From contig JANQAK010000004.1 in NCBI GenBank assembly GCA_024707075.1, positions 124,001 to 188,000 on the forward strand: 64,000 nt of DNA. Reading direction: 5' to 3'. This document shows, one piece after another, positions 50,772-60,409 of this stretch. Below the pieces are notes generated by a model that did no database searches, was not told where the DNA came from, and saw only the letters and a program-made list of their open reading frames with translations. Source of the stretch: Afipia sp. (GTDB taxonomy: Bacteria > Pseudomonadota > Alphaproteobacteria > Rhizobiales > Xanthobacteraceae). Both the position numbers and the translations under genes were made by a program. Each line of letters starts with the position of its first letter. The first letter of the stretch is position 1.

Positions 50772-51989
50772 TCACTCCACCGCCGCGTAGACGAGGCTGC
50801 GCACCAGCGTGCGGAAGTACTCGCGCTGTCCGGGTCCCTGCGACAGGAAGATCGCGAACAGGTCTTCCTTCGGGTCGATCCAGAAGAACGTGCCGGCCAC
50901 GCCGCTCCAGAAGAATTGCCCGACCGAGCCGGCATAGGGTGCCAGCCCTTCGTCGGTGCGCACGGCGAAGCCGAGGCCGAAGCCGTGGCCCGGCGGCAGC
51001 AGATGCGATTCCACCTTCACATGCGGCGCGAGATGGTTCGACGCCATCAACGCGAGCGTGGTGCGGCCGATGACGCGGGTGCCGTCGAGCGCGCCGCCGC
51101 CGAGCAGCATCTGGCAGAACCGCGCGTAATCCATCGCGGTCGAGACCAGTCCGCCGCCGCCGGATTCCATCTTCGGAATTTCCAGCGGATCGAACAGGGC
51201 AACCTTGTCGCCGGTCCATGGATCGGCAGGGAAGGGCTGGGCGATGCGCGAGGCGTTGCCCTGCGCGGTATGGAAGCCGGTCTCGTTCATCTGCAACGGG
51301 CTGAGAATGCGTTCGCTGAGGAATGCGCTGAGCGTCTTGCCGGAGACGACTTCGATGACGCGGCCGAGAATGTCGGTGGAGCGGCTGTAATTCCACTCCG
51401 CGCCGGGCTGGCACATCAGCGGCATGCTCGCGATCAGCTTGGCGTGTTCCTCGTTGGTGATGTCGCGGCGGAAGGTCTTGGCCTTCGCATACATCCGCTG
51501 CACCATGCCGGCGCCGGTGATCTCATAGGAAATGCCCGATGTGTGGCGCAGCAGATCCTGAATCGTGATCGGACGCACCGGCAGCGCGTATTCCAGTTGG
51601 CCGTTGTGCTCGATGCCGACTTTCTGGTCGGCGAATTCCGGAATGTATTTGGCGAGCGGATCGGTCAGCAGCAGGTGGCCGTCCTCGACCAGCATCATGA
51701 TGCCGAGCGACACCAGCGGCTTGGTCATGGAGAAAATTCGGAAGAAGCTGTTCGTCGCCATTGGCGCGCTGTCGGCAGGGCCTTGCTTGCCCTGCGCCTC
51801 GAACCAGCCGATCTGGCCGCGCCGCGCCACCATCGATACCACGCCCGGCGTCGTGCCCTTGTCGATCTCGCGCTGGTACGCATCGCGCATCCGCTGCAAG
51901 CGCAGCGGCGAAAGGCCGATCGATTCAGGCTTGGCGGAGGGAAGGGCGGGCGTCGCCTTGGCGGCGGATGGCGTGGCGTGGACGTTCAT
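50772..51989 (-). CDS. Serine beta-lactamase-fold hydrolase (class C/esterase-like)
   Basis: A 405-residue beta-lactamase-family protein. The nucleophile motif S-M-T-K is at 87-90, the Tyr motif YSR at 201-203 in place of Y-x-N, and a Gly-rich SGVAGTFFW region stands where the K-T-G motif of true lactamases lies. It lacks a clear signal peptide, which argues for a cytosolic esterase or peptidase rather than an antibiotic-resistance enzyme. It is convergent with the SDR gene and not obviously part of that operon. Confidence 0.88.
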   Translation of the reverse strand: MNVHATPSAAKATPALPSAKPESIGLSPLRLQRMRDAYQREIDKGTTPGVVSMVARRGQIGWFEAQGKQGPADSAPMATNSFFRIFSMTKPLVSLGIMMLVEDGHLLLTDPLAKYIPEFADQKVGIEHNGQLEYALPVRPITIQDLLRHTSGISYEITGAGMVQRMYAKAKTFRRDITNEEHAKLIASMPLMCQPGAEWNYSRSTDILGRVIEVVSGKTLSAFLSERILSPLQMNETGFHTAQGNASRIAQPFPADPWTGDKVALFDPLEIPKMESGGGGLVSTAMDYARFCQMLLGGGALDGTRVIGRTTLALMASNHLAPHVKVESHLLPPGHGFGLGFAVRTDEGLAPYAGSVGQFFWSGVAGTFFWIDPKEDLFAIFLSQGPGQREYFRTLVRSLVYAAVE

Positions 51990-52187
51990 GGAGCCTCCGG
52001 AGTTTCTTGTTTCGTATTGAAGCCGGACATGGTTGAACCGGCGGCGTCGCGGGGAGATTGATACAAAACGCGACGATTGAACAGGGCGGCGGCCGCGAAA
52101 GCGGAGGCGAATTCAGGAGACCGAATTCCCGGGATTGAACCAATCCGGCCGCAGGTTTTCAGGGCGATTTCGAGACGGACGATCTTA

Positions 52188-52613
52188 ATGACTGACGCAA
52201 GTGCCAGGAAATTGACAAAAGACGGCTGGACGGTTGTCGAGGACGACGGATTTCTTCATCTGGTGGGGCCGCTCTGGCACCGCGCTGCCGGCAAAACGGG
52301 TGAATATGCCATCGTCGCGCAAGCCAAGCACAAGAACCGCCGCGGGTTCGTTCAGGGTGGGTTGCTGATGACGCTGGCAGACCGGTCGCTCGGCATGGCT
52401 GCCCGGGCCGGAAGCGGGGCCACCGCAGTCGTGACGATACAAATGGATACACATTTCATCGATGCGGCGAAGATCGGGGAAATTCTGATCTCGAGGCCGC
52501 GCGTGGTGCGCAGCACGCGCACGCTGATTTTCCTGAACACGGAGTTGTCAGCGGATGACCGCTGCATCGCGATGGCGAGCGGCGTGTTCAAGATCATGAA
52601 AGGGCCGGGCTGA
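52188..52613 (+). CDS. PaaI-type hotdog-fold thioesterase
   Basis: A 141-residue PaaI-family acyl-CoA thioesterase from the ATG at 52188. The key loop is N-R-R-G-F-V-Q-G-G-L-L-M-T-L-A-D (50-65), in which the usual His of the HGG motif is Gln; the acidic residue on the central helix (D65) is present. These enzymes hydrolyse aromatic or short acyl-CoAs. The gene is single and divergent from the hydrolase gene. Confidence 0.82.
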   Translation: MTDASARKLTKDGWTVVEDDGFLHLVGPLWHRAAGKTGEYAIVAQAKHKNRRGFVQGGLLMTLADRSLGMAARAGSGATAVVTIQMDTHFIDAAKIGEILISRPRVVRSTRTLIFLNTELSADDRCIAMASGVFKIMKGPG

Positions 52614-52690
52614 CCGGTCTGGTGGAAATATGAAAAGCAACCTCCAGCGGCGTTTCCCGCCAGAGCAGATGGGGCGCTTCTAAAAATAAA

Positions 52691-52718
52691 AAGCCGCTCC
52701 ACCGAAGCGGAGCGGCTT
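52691..52718 (-). terminator. Rho-independent terminator of the minus-strand chemoreceptor gene
   Basis: 10-base stem AAGCCGCTCC (52691-52700) and GGAGCGGCTT (52709-52718) with an 8-base loop. On the minus strand it is followed by TTTTTATTTTT, a canonical U-tract, 28 bases after the chemoreceptor stop. Confidence 0.9.
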
Positions 52719-52745
52719 CAAATCATCGCGATGAAGTAATTCGGA

Positions 52746-54707
52746 TCAGGCGGCCCGCACCTCGCGGAGGAAGGCTTCGACCTGGGTCTTCAGCATTTCG
52801 CCGTTCTTCGAAAGTTCGGCAGCCGATGCGACGACCTGATCGGCGGCCACGCCGGTTTCCCGGGCGGCGTCGCGGACGCCAACGATGTTCGCCGAAACTT
52901 CACCGGTGCCCTTCGCGGCCTGCGAAACGTTATGCGCGATCTCGCGGGTGGCCGCGCCTTGCTCCTCGACGGCGGACGCAATCGCGCTCGCGATCTCGTT
53001 GACTTTGCCGATGGTGCGGGTGATCCCGTCGATGGCATCGACGGATGTCCGTGTGGCGGACTGGATGGCGCCGACCTGCGCGGAAATCTCGTCGGTGGCC
53101 TTCGAGGTCTGGCTTGCCAGCGCCTTCACTTCGGATGCGACCACCGCAAACCCCCGTCCGGCTTCGCCGGCCCGCGCCGCTTCGATGGTTGCGTTGAGCG
53201 CGAGCAGGTTGGTCTGCTCGGCGATCTCGCTGATCAGTTTCACCACGTCGCCGATTTTTTGCGCGGCCATCGCGAGACCCTGAACTTCCGCGTTGGTCTC
53301 GTTCGCCTGCTTGGCGGCGTGACCGGCCACCTGTGCGGATTCATTGACCTGCTGGGCGATCTCGTTGATCGAGGCGTTGAGCTCCTCGATCGCGGCGGCC
53401 ACGGCCTGCGCATTTTGCGAGGCCTCTTCCGATGCATCGGCGACGGTTGTCGTCTGCTGTGTCGCTTCCTCTGCGGTCCGCGCCATGGTTTCCGCGGTGC
53501 TGCGCAATTCGGTTGATGCCGAGCCTACGGCGTTCACGACGCCGCCGACGCCGGTCTCGAATCGCGCCGCCAGAGCGAGTACGGTGCTGCGGCGTTCATT
53601 CTCCGAGGCGACACGCTGCTCTTCCTGCGCCGCGCGCAGCCGGTCGGTTTCGACAAGACCGTCCTTGAACACTTCCACCGCGCGCGCCATCGAGCCGATC
53701 TCGTCGTGGCGGGCCGCGCCGGGGACATCGACATCGCGCTTGCCGGAGGTGATCGCGCGCATTGCGCTTTCGAGCGAGAGGATCGGCTTCGCCATGCTGC
53801 GGCCGAGCCACGCGGCGATCAGACCGGCGATCAGCACGGCGGCAATCGCGCCGGCTGCGAGCCACTTTGTGGAGTTGGAGGCAAGCTCCTGATATTCCTT
53901 GGTGTTGCGGATGATCTCGACCACCGCGACGGGCTGTCCGGAAAAATTCTTGATCGGGCCAAAGGTGACGGCGGTGGGCTGGCCATCCTGCGAATCCGTG
54001 AGGACGATCGATTCACCGGCCAGTGCGCGTTTGAGGATGGCAGGCGACACAGTGGCGCCCTTCACCGTCGATGCCAGGGTCTGGATCTTGTCGTCGTTGA
54101 TCTGGTGGATCGCGACGTCGACACCAAAGCGAGCCTTCATCGCGTTCACGAAGGTTTCGCCGAACGGCGCGCCGACGTCGACCGTGCCCAGCAAGGTCTC
54201 GCCGTCGAGTACGGGGGTGGCACCGAAGATGTTGAGAACGTCGCGGCCGGCCTCGACCCCGCCGATCGGCTTTTTCGTCGCGAACGACTGCACGATCATC
54301 TTGCGCCGGGTGGTCACGTCGTCGCCGAAGGCTTTCGGATTGTGCACGCGGAAGAGGGCAATGCCTGGAGGTATTTGGATGGTGATCAGCTCGATCCCGA
54401 GCGGTTTGATGTCGTTCAGCGTTTTTTCCAGCAGTGCGTTGATTCCGGCACGATCCTGGGCGCGGATCAGGGGCTTGAGCTCCGGCATGGTCGCCACCGC
54501 ATTCGCCACCGCCTGCACGGCGCGGGTATCGGAATCCATGGAGCCGATCATGTTTGCATAATCGGATTGGAGTTCGCGATTGAGCGCCAGATTGACCGCA
54601 TTGTGTTGCTGCCACAGGCCGAACGCAGCCAGCCCGGCGCAGGACGCCGCGGCTACCAGCGAAATTGCGATCATGATCCGGATGGAAATCGATTGTAACT
54701 TACGCAT
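52746..54707 (-). CDS. Methyl-accepting chemotaxis protein with Cache-type sensor
   Basis: A 653-residue chemoreceptor. Membrane helix one is at about 10-32; a periplasmic Cache-like domain (about 35-280) contains [13 protein letters not shown] and [20 protein letters not shown]; helix two is at about 285-305, then HAMP and the signalling domain with [28 protein letters not shown]. It should report on a small ligand to CheA. A terminator follows it directly. It does not sit in a chemotaxis operon. Confidence 0.95.
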   Translation of the reverse strand: MRKLQSISIRIMIAISLVAAASCAGLAAFGLWQQHNAVNLALNRELQSDYANMIGSMDSDTRAVQAVANAVATMPELKPLIRAQDRAGINALLEKTLNDIKPLGIELITIQIPPGIALFRVHNPKAFGDDVTTRRKMIVQSFATKKPIGGVEAGRDVLNIFGATPVLDGETLLGTVDVGAPFGETFVNAMKARFGVDVAIHQINDDKIQTLASTVKGATVSPAILKRALAGESIVLTDSQDGQPTAVTFGPIKNFSGQPVAVVEIIRNTKEYQELASNSTKWLAAGAIAAVLIAGLIAAWLGRSMAKPILSLESAMRAITSGKRDVDVPGAARHDEIGSMARAVEVFKDGLVETDRLRAAQEEQRVASENERRSTVLALAARFETGVGGVVNAVGSASTELRSTAETMARTAEEATQQTTTVADASEEASQNAQAVAAAIEELNASINEIAQQVNESAQVAGHAAKQANETNAEVQGLAMAAQKIGDVVKLISEIAEQTNLLALNATIEAARAGEAGRGFAVVASEVKALASQTSKATDEISAQVGAIQSATRTSVDAIDGITRTIGKVNEIASAIASAVEEQGAATREIAHNVSQAAKGTGEVSANIVGVRDAARETGVAADQVVASAAELSKNGEMLKTQVEAFLREVRAA

Positions 54708-54850
54708 TCTGCCCCCAAAAATTCTGAAACTTTGGTGTTCTGCCTCAGAATTCGTAGGCGGTTTGGATCAACATGCCGTTAAGAAACCGGCTTTGGGGCT
54801 ATGCGACGCGGTATTCGCTTGCTCAGCGAATCTCCGCAGATCCTGGCTGG

Positions 54851-56548
54851 TCAATCGTCCCGCGGCTCGTCGACCGGCGACACGATGCTGAGGTGGCAGA
54901 CAAGGCCCGAAGGCGGATAGCGGAAATTGCAGTCACCGCCCAATTGCCTGCTCAGATTGGCAATCAGCCTTGTCCCGAAGCCTTCTTCCTCCGGCGGCTG
55001 AATGGCGGGGCCGCCGCTTTCGGTCCAGATCAGGCTGATGGCGATGCCTCTCGGGTCGGCGCTCGTCCTCCAGCCGATGCTGACATGGCCGCTCTCGTTC
55101 GACAGCGCGCCGTATTTGAGCGCGTTGGTACAGAGCTCATGCAGAATCATCGCCATCGGCACGGCCGTTGTGGGAGGCAGGCTCACCGGCGGTCCTGAAA
55201 TCGCGAAGCGGTGCGCGCGCTCCTCTTTCAGCGGAGCTATCGCGGTCTCGGCGACCTCCGACAGATCGGCATGCTGCCAGTTCTTTCGTGTCAGCAGGTC
55301 GTGGCTTCTCACCAGCGCCTGGAGGCGATCGTGAAACTGGCGCAGCGCTTCCGGCCCCTGGCTGTTGCGAAAGCTCAAGGACGCAATCGACTGAACGGTG
55401 GCCAGCGTGTTCTTGACGCGATGTGCGAGTTCGTGAACCAGGATTTCACGGCGCTCTTCCGCGGTGGCCCGCATTTCCTCGCGCATCGCGTTCTCGTCCA
55501 TCAGGCGGTCGAACGTCTGTCCGAGAATTCCGATTTCGTCGTTGCGGCCGACGATGCCGGTGCGCGCCGCGTCGTGGCCGCGCCGCCAGGCTTCCGCCGT
55601 TGCCACCATGCGCATCAGCGGCCTGCGGATGATGCTTTCGCCGACCAGCCACGCGAGCAGGAACGCAACCGCGCTTCCAAGCGCGAACAGCGCGAAGCTG
55701 TTGCGGACGGCGCGGTCGATCGGCCCGAACGCCTCGCTGCGCGCAATGCCGCTGCTGATATAGAGACCGGACGGGGTGAGGGATGCGGGGATATAGCCGA
55801 CGATGCGGGGAACGCCGTCGAGGCCGCTGACGTTTTCGCTTCCAGGCTCCGACTTGCTGATCCGGTCGAGGCTGTCGGTGATTTTCGTGCCGATGTATTT
55901 TTCCGGGAACGGCTCGCGGGACACCACGGTGCCGGTGCGGTCCGCGATCAGGACGGCGCCGCCGCGCGATACGCCGCGTTGCTTCAGGCGCCCGCCAAGC
56001 CATTCGAGATTGAGGCCGGCCACCACCGCACCCTCGACCTTGTCATCCCGTAAGATCGGGATCGCGACCGGAATGACATTGCGGTCCGAGACCTTGCTGG
56101 CGATGAACGTGCCGATGGCGAATTTCTTTCCGTCGACGGCCTCATGGAGATAATCGCGGCCCGCAAGATTGAGTGAAGCCAGGCTCGGCTCGCTGGAACA
56201 GCGAATATTTCCGTCCAGTCCGACGACCAGGATGGCCGTTAGTGGTGCGATGTTTGGGCGGACGCGCGCGACATAATCGCTACAGGCGCTCCCGTTCGGA
56301 TTGCGAATCTCGTCCGCTTCCGCGACGGCGCGAAGTGCGCCTTGAATACCATCGAAAATCTGGTCGATTTCGGTGGCGACGACCTGCGCGTTGCGCTGGG
56401 CCTCGGATCGCACTTCGGCGTACCGCGTATTGCGGAGATCGAATGAGCCATATCCGACCGCAGCAAGGCCGGGCAGGGACGCAACCAGGGTGAGTGCCAG
56501 CAGCCGGTGGGTAAGCGACATGCGGCGTATGGCATTGCGAAGCGGCAA
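54851..56548 (-). CDS. HWE-family sensor histidine kinase with extracytoplasmic sensor
   Basis: A 565-residue kinase. It has a membrane helix at about 12-33, a periplasmic Cache-like domain to about 275, a second helix, HAMP, and the HWE kinase core: phospho-acceptor His in HELAHRVKNTLATVQSIA (about 374), N-box HELCTNALKYGAL (about 473) and the W-T-E-S-G-G-P motif (about 507). HWE kinases are characteristic of alphaproteobacteria and often feed the general stress response or light/redox responses. No response regulator lies beside it. Intact. Confidence 0.93.
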   Translation of the reverse strand: MPLRNAIRRMSLTHRLLALTLVASLPGLAAVGYGSFDLRNTRYAEVRSEAQRNAQVVATEIDQIFDGIQGALRAVAEADEIRNPNGSACSDYVARVRPNIAPLTAILVVGLDGNIRCSSEPSLASLNLAGRDYLHEAVDGKKFAIGTFIASKVSDRNVIPVAIPILRDDKVEGAVVAGLNLEWLGGRLKQRGVSRGGAVLIADRTGTVVSREPFPEKYIGTKITDSLDRISKSEPGSENVSGLDGVPRIVGYIPASLTPSGLYISSGIARSEAFGPIDRAVRNSFALFALGSAVAFLLAWLVGESIIRRPLMRMVATAEAWRRGHDAARTGIVGRNDEIGILGQTFDRLMDENAMREEMRATAEERREILVHELAHRVKNTLATVQSIASLSFRNSQGPEALRQFHDRLQALVRSHDLLTRKNWQHADLSEVAETAIAPLKEERAHRFAISGPPVSLPPTTAVPMAMILHELCTNALKYGALSNESGHVSIGWRTSADPRGIAISLIWTESGGPAIQPPEEEGFGTRLIANLSRQLGGDCNFRYPPSGLVCHLSIVSPVDEPRDD

Positions 56549-56744
56549 ACGGTTTCTTTCCCCACCCGATTGGTCTCTGTCGCAATCTACGCGCCGGACC
56601 GGATTGCGGCAATTGCCGGAAATCGGGTTCCATCAGAGGTTTAAGCGCCGGAAGATCGTCAGGGAATTCACCTGGAAATCGGCGGAAAATCGGTGAGAGG
56701 GGACGTGACGGAGCGAAAATGGTTCGCTATAGAGGCGGCTCTGT

Positions 56745-56820
56745 AGGAGCGTAGCTCAGTTGGTAGAGCATCGGTCTCCAAAACCGAGGGTCGCAGGTTC
56801 GAGCCCTGCCGCTCCTGCCA
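56745..56820 (+). tRNA. tRNA-Trp (anticodon CCA)
   Basis: A 76-base cloverleaf. The acceptor stem AGGAGCG pairs with CGCTCCT, the D loop contains AGTTGGTAGA, the anticodon loop is CTCCAAA with anticodon CCA, the T loop has GGTTCGAGCCC, and a genomically encoded CCA ends it. It sits before secE, the conserved place for tRNA-Trp in many bacteria. Confidence 0.97.
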
Positions 56821-57065
56821 GTTCCGGCCAGTTTCCCCTACCTTGACCTGAGACCCGTCCCACAGTAGATAACGGCACCTGCTGCCGGCCCGTTTTGACG
56901 GATATCCGGCGCGGCATTGAAATCCCCGGACAATCGAGCCCGCTTGGCGGCTCATCCTTCAAAAGAGGGTTGGGCATACGAGAGGGCTGTCCGGATTCCT
57001 GAAATACCTGAAATCACGCCAGGATACGACGTTTTCCCCGGCAATATGGATGCGGACAACCGGCG

Positions 57066-57260
57066 ATGGCTTTCAGCCCGTTCAAATTCTTGCAGGAAGT
57101 GCGCTCGGAGACCGCCAAGGTCACCTGGCCGACCCGCCGCGAGACCATGATCACCACCATCATGGTGTTCATCATGGTCGCGGTGTCCTCGATTTTCTTC
57201 TTCGTCGCGGACCAGATCATCCGCGTCCTGATTACTTATCTTCTCGGCATTCAGGCCTGA
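57066..57260 (+). CDS. secE: Preprotein translocase subunit SecE
   Basis: A 64-residue SecE, the short single-helix form of alphaproteobacteria. The conserved amphipathic segment FLQEVRSETAKVTWPTRRET precedes one membrane helix (about 30-55). SecE clamps SecY in the protein-export channel. Position between tRNA-Trp and nusG is standard. Confidence 0.95.
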   Translation: MAFSPFKFLQEVRSETAKVTWPTRRETMITTIMVFIMVAVSSIFFFVADQIIRVLITYLLGIQA

Positions 57261-57276
57261 GCGCGGAACCGAAACA

Positions 57277-57808
57277 ATGAGCATGCGCTGGTACATCGTT
57301 CACGCCTATTCGAACTTCGAAAAGAAGGTCTCCGAATCCATTCGCGAGCAGGCCAAGCAGCGCGGCCTCGAAGATTTGTTCGAACAGATCTCTGGTGCCG
57401 ACCGAGAAGGTCACGGAAGTGCGCCGCGGCCGCAAGATCGATGCCGAGCGCAAGTTCTTCCCGGGCTACGTGCTGGTGAAGATGAACCTCACCGACGAGG
57501 CGTTTCATCTGATCAAGAACACGCCGAAGGTGACGGGCTTCCTCGGCGCGGAAAACAAGCCGCAGCCGATCACCGAAGCCGAAGCCATGCGCATCCTGCA
57601 TCAGGTGCAGGAGGGCGTTGAGCGGCCGAAGGCGTCGGTGTCGTTCGAGATCGGCGAGAACGTGCGCGTGGCCGATGGTCCGTTCGCGTCGTTCTCCGGC
57701 GTGGTCGAGGAAATCGACGAGGCGCGTTCGCGCGTGAAGGTCGCGGTGTCGATCTTCGGCCGCGCGACGCCGGTCGAACTGGAATTCGGTCAGGTCGAAA
57801 AGGTCTGA
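57277..57808 (+). CDS. nusG: Transcription antitermination factor NusG, with an apparent frameshift
   Basis: NusG is split over two frames. The N-terminus (MRWYIVHAYSNFEKKVSESI...LFEQI) is read from 57277. At about 57390-57393 an extra base shifts the frame, after which VPTEKVTEVRRGRKIDAERKF, the NGN core and the KOW domain (VADGPFASFSGVVEEI) continue in the neighbouring frame to 57808. Without one base near ATCTCTGG the two parts would join into a normal protein of about 176 residues. NusG is needed for transcription-translation coupling and termination and is essential in most bacteria, so a sequencing or assembly error is the likeliest cause. Confidence 0.9.
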
Positions 57809-57818
57809 TCTACGACCG

Positions 57819-57927
57819 CCATCCTTCGAGGCCCTCGCTTCGCTCGGGCACCTCAGGATGACGGTTACGAGTTTCGCGTCATCCTCAGGTGCGAGCCGCG
57901 CTTGCGGCGAGCCTCGAAGGGTGACGC
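57819..57927. repeat. Palindromic intergenic repeat between nusG and rplK
   Basis: A large inverted repeat of the alphaproteobacterial type: CATCCTTCGAGGC with CCTCAGGATGACG on the left (57819-57853), CGTCATCCTCAGGTGCGAG and GAGCCTCGAAGGGTGACG on the right (57877-57925). Its place in a ribosomal-protein operon is noteworthy, since the transcript would fold strongly here. Confidence 0.7.
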
Positions 57928-58054
57928 GAGGGAAGCGGCGAAAGCTGCTCGGAAGACCCGTGGGAGGAGACAGCCGGTCGCCAGCCGTCCGTCGAACCGC
58001 ACCACGGTCCTTAAGAAGGTTCGGAATGGTCCGGGCCGTTTGAAGGAGTAAAGC

Positions 58055-58483
58055 ATGGCGAAGAAAGTGACCGGATACCTGAAACTTCAGGTGCCGGCCG
58101 GTGCGGCGAACCCGTCGCCACCGATCGGTCCCGCGCTTGGTCAGCGCGGCCTCAACATCATGGAATTCTGCAAGGCGTTTAACGCGCAGACGCAGAAGGA
58201 AGAAAAGAACACCCCGATCCCGGTGGTCATCACCATCTATGCGGACCGGTCGTTCACCTTCGAGATGAAGACTCCGCCGATGTCCTACTTCCTGAAGCAG
58301 GCAGCGAAGATCCAGTCCGGCTCGAAGCTGCCGGGCCGCGATTCCGCCGGCAAGGTGACCAAAGCGCAGGTGCGCGAGATCGCCGAAAAGAAGATGAAGG
58401 ATCTCAACTGCGACACCGTCGAAGCAGCCATGAAGATGGTTGAGGGCTCTGCCCGTTCGATGGGTCTTCAGGTAGCGGGGTAA
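58055..58483 (+). CDS. rplK: 50S ribosomal protein L11
   Basis: A 142-residue L11 with the N-terminal hallmark [28 protein letters not shown] and the C-terminal rRNA-binding domain. L11 forms part of the GTPase-associated centre. The Shine-Dalgarno AAGGAG lies seven bases upstream. It is followed six bases later by rplA. Confidence 0.97.
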   Translation: MAKKVTGYLKLQVPAGAANPSPPIGPALGQRGLNIMEFCKAFNAQTQKEEKNTPIPVVITIYADRSFTFEMKTPPMSYFLKQAAKIQSGSKLPGRDSAGKVTKAQVREIAEKKMKDLNCDTVEAAMKMVEGSARSMGLQVAG

Positions 58484-58488
58484 CGATC

Positions 58489-59181
58489 ATGGCTGTTGGC
58501 AAGAAACTGGTCAAAGCCCGTGAGGGTATCGACCGCGAGAAGCTCTATCCGATCACCGATGCGATCAAGATGGTCAAGGAACGCGCTTCGGCGAAGTTCG
58601 ACGAGACCATCGAGATTGCGATGAATCTCGGTGTCGATCCGCGTCACGCCGACCAGATGGTCCGTGGCGTCGTCACCCTGCCGAACGGCACGGGCCGTAC
58701 CTTGCGCGTCGGCGTGTTCGCGCGCGGCGCCAAGGCTGAGGAAGCCAAGGCTGCGGGCGCGGACGTTGTCGGCGCTGAAGACCTCGTCGAGAAGGTGCAG
58801 GGCGGTGCGATCGATTTCGATCGTTGTATCGCAACGCCGGACATGATGCCGCTGGTCGGTCGTCTCGGTAAGGTGCTCGGCCCGCGCGGCATGATGCCGA
58901 ACCCGAAGATCGGCACCGTCACCATGGACATCGCCAACGCCGTCAAGGGCGCCAAGGGCGGTTCGGTCGAATTCCGCGTCGAGAAGGCGGGGATCATTCA
59001 GGCCGGTATCGGCAAGGCCTCGTTCTCGGAAGAGAAGCTGGTCGAGAACATCAAGGCGCTTGCCGACGCGGTGGTGAAGGCGAAGCCTGCGGGCTCCAAG
59101 GGCACCTACGTTCAGCGCGTCGCGGTTTCGTCCACGATGGGCCCGGGCGTGAAGGTCGAGCCGGGCAGCCTCAACTCCTGA
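58489..59181 (+). CDS. rplA: 50S ribosomal protein L1
   Basis: A 230-residue L1 with the conserved [15 protein letters not shown] and [14 protein letters not shown] blocks. It forms the mobile stalk at the E site and in many bacteria represses its own L11-L1 operon by binding the mRNA leader. A strong terminator lies 28 bases downstream, so rplJ and rplL, which often follow, are not in this transcript. Confidence 0.97.
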   Translation: MAVGKKLVKAREGIDREKLYPITDAIKMVKERASAKFDETIEIAMNLGVDPRHADQMVRGVVTLPNGTGRTLRVGVFARGAKAEEAKAAGADVVGAEDLVEKVQGGAIDFDRCIATPDMMPLVGRLGKVLGPRGMMPNPKIGTVTMDIANAVKGAKGGSVEFRVEKAGIIQAGIGKASFSEEKLVENIKALADAVVKAKPAGSKGTYVQRVAVSSTMGPGVKVEPGSLNS

Positions 59182-59208
59182 TCGCGTTGTGATTTGACAG
59201 TTAAAAAG

Positions 59209-59242
59209 GCGGAGCAGACGAAAGCTGCTCCGCTTTTTCTTT
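59209..59242 (+). terminator. Rho-independent terminator after rplA
   Basis: Stem GCGGAGCAG (59209-59217) and CTGCTCCGC (59225-59233) with a 7-base loop, followed by TTTTTCTTT. It closes the rplK-rplA transcript. Confidence 0.92.
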
Positions 59243-59265
59243 GAAGTTTCAGTGGAAGTTCAGAA

Positions 59266-60213
59266 ATGCCCGAGCAAGTCCTGATCTACTCACGGTTTCC
59301 CAAGGCGCAGATGGTGCGCATCGGCGAGCGCTATGACCTGCTCGATGGCGCGGGCAAGCCGCCGATCGAGACGTTCAGCGCTGACCAGCTCAAACCGATC
59401 CGCGCGATGATTACGGCAGGTGGGCAGGTGATCCCGCCGGCGGTGCTCGACACGCTTCCGTCGCTCGGCGCGATCATCTGTTACGGCACGGGGTATGATG
59501 GTGTCGATTTCGCCGAGACAAAAAAGCGCAACATCGTCGTCGGCAATTCACCAGCGGCGAATGCGGCGTCGGTCGCCGATCTCGCCATGACCCTGATGCT
59601 GGCGACGACACGGCGCTTGCTGCCCGCCGACGATTACGTGCGCAGCGGCGGATGGTCGGGCGCGAAGCCGTCGCCGTCGATGCGTCCGGGGCCGGGCATG
59701 ACCGGCCGCAAGATTGGCATCTATGGCATGGGCGAAATCGGCCGCAAGATCGCGGCGCGCTGCGCCGCGTTCGAGACCGAGGTCGCCTACTACAGCCGCA
59801 GCAAGCATGACGTGCCGTATGCCTATCATGCGTCGCTTGCCGCGCTGGCGGAGTGGTCCGACATCCTGATGGTGGCGGTGCGCGCGGGCGCCGACACGCA
59901 GCACGCGGTCAACGCCGAAATTTTGCAGAAGCTCGGCCCGCAGGGAACCATCGTCAACATCTCGCGCGGCTCGGTGATCGACCAGAAGGCGCTGGTGGCT
60001 GCACTTGAAAATAATGTGATCGCTGGCGCAGGACTCGATGTTTACGAGAAAGAGCCGCATGCGCCGGATGCGCTGACGAAACTTTCCAATGTGGTGCTGA
60101 CGCCGCATATCGGCGGACACACAATCGAATCGCACATCGCGATGCAGGATTTCGTGATGGCTAACCTCGATGCATTTTTTTCAGGCAAGCCGCTGCGGTA
60201 TCCGGTCACGTGA
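59266..60213 (+). CDS. D-isomer-specific 2-hydroxyacid dehydrogenase (glyoxylate/hydroxypyruvate reductase-like)
   Basis: A 315-residue NAD(P)-dependent dehydrogenase. The Rossmann loop GMGEIG is at 154-159, the substrate-binding Arg lies in NISRGSVIDQ, the catalytic Glu in DVYEKEPHAP and the catalytic His in TPHIGGH. It reduces or oxidises a 2-keto/2-hydroxy acid; hydroxypyruvate or glyoxylate is usual for this branch. It stands between the ribosomal operon and the molybdenum hydroxylase genes and has its own promoter space after the terminator. Confidence 0.9.
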   Translation: MPEQVLIYSRFPKAQMVRIGERYDLLDGAGKPPIETFSADQLKPIRAMITAGGQVIPPAVLDTLPSLGAIICYGTGYDGVDFAETKKRNIVVGNSPAANAASVADLAMTLMLATTRRLLPADDYVRSGGWSGAKPSPSMRPGPGMTGRKIGIYGMGEIGRKIAARCAAFETEVAYYSRSKHDVPYAYHASLAALAEWSDILMVAVRAGADTQHAVNAEILQKLGPQGTIVNISRGSVIDQKALVAALENNVIAGAGLDVYEKEPHAPDALTKLSNVVLTPHIGGHTIESHIAMQDFVMANLDAFFSGKPLRYPVT

Positions 60214-60374
60214 ATGCTGAAAAATAAAAATGTCATTATTTATGCGGTGACTGCCGATGCATGTAGGAAGTCGGAACGCGAGTTGCGAGATTTGGTTCCT
60301 CGCAAAGTGGAAAAATATTGAGCGCCGCACTGCACATTAGTTTGATTGCGGATTAGAACGGGTCGAATGTAGAA

Positions 60375-60405
60375 GCATTCCTTCTGACGTAATCAGAAGG
60401 AATGC
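60375..60405 (+). promoter_or_regulatory. Perfect hairpin covering the Shine-Dalgarno of the 2Fe-2S subunit gene
   Basis: 13-base arms GCATTCCTTCTGA (60375-60387) and TCAGAAGGAATGC (60393-60405) with a 5-base loop. The ribosome-binding sequence GAAGGA (60396-60401) is inside the right arm, eight bases before the ATG at 60410. In RNA it would be fully paired; in DNA the same palindrome could be an operator. Confidence 0.75.
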
Positions 60406-60409
60406 GGCC

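Noticed and set aside
50772..51989. Antibiotic-resistance beta-lactamase
   Set aside because: The nucleophile motif is shared with many esterases; the K-T-G motif and signal peptide are missing, so a resistance role is not supported.
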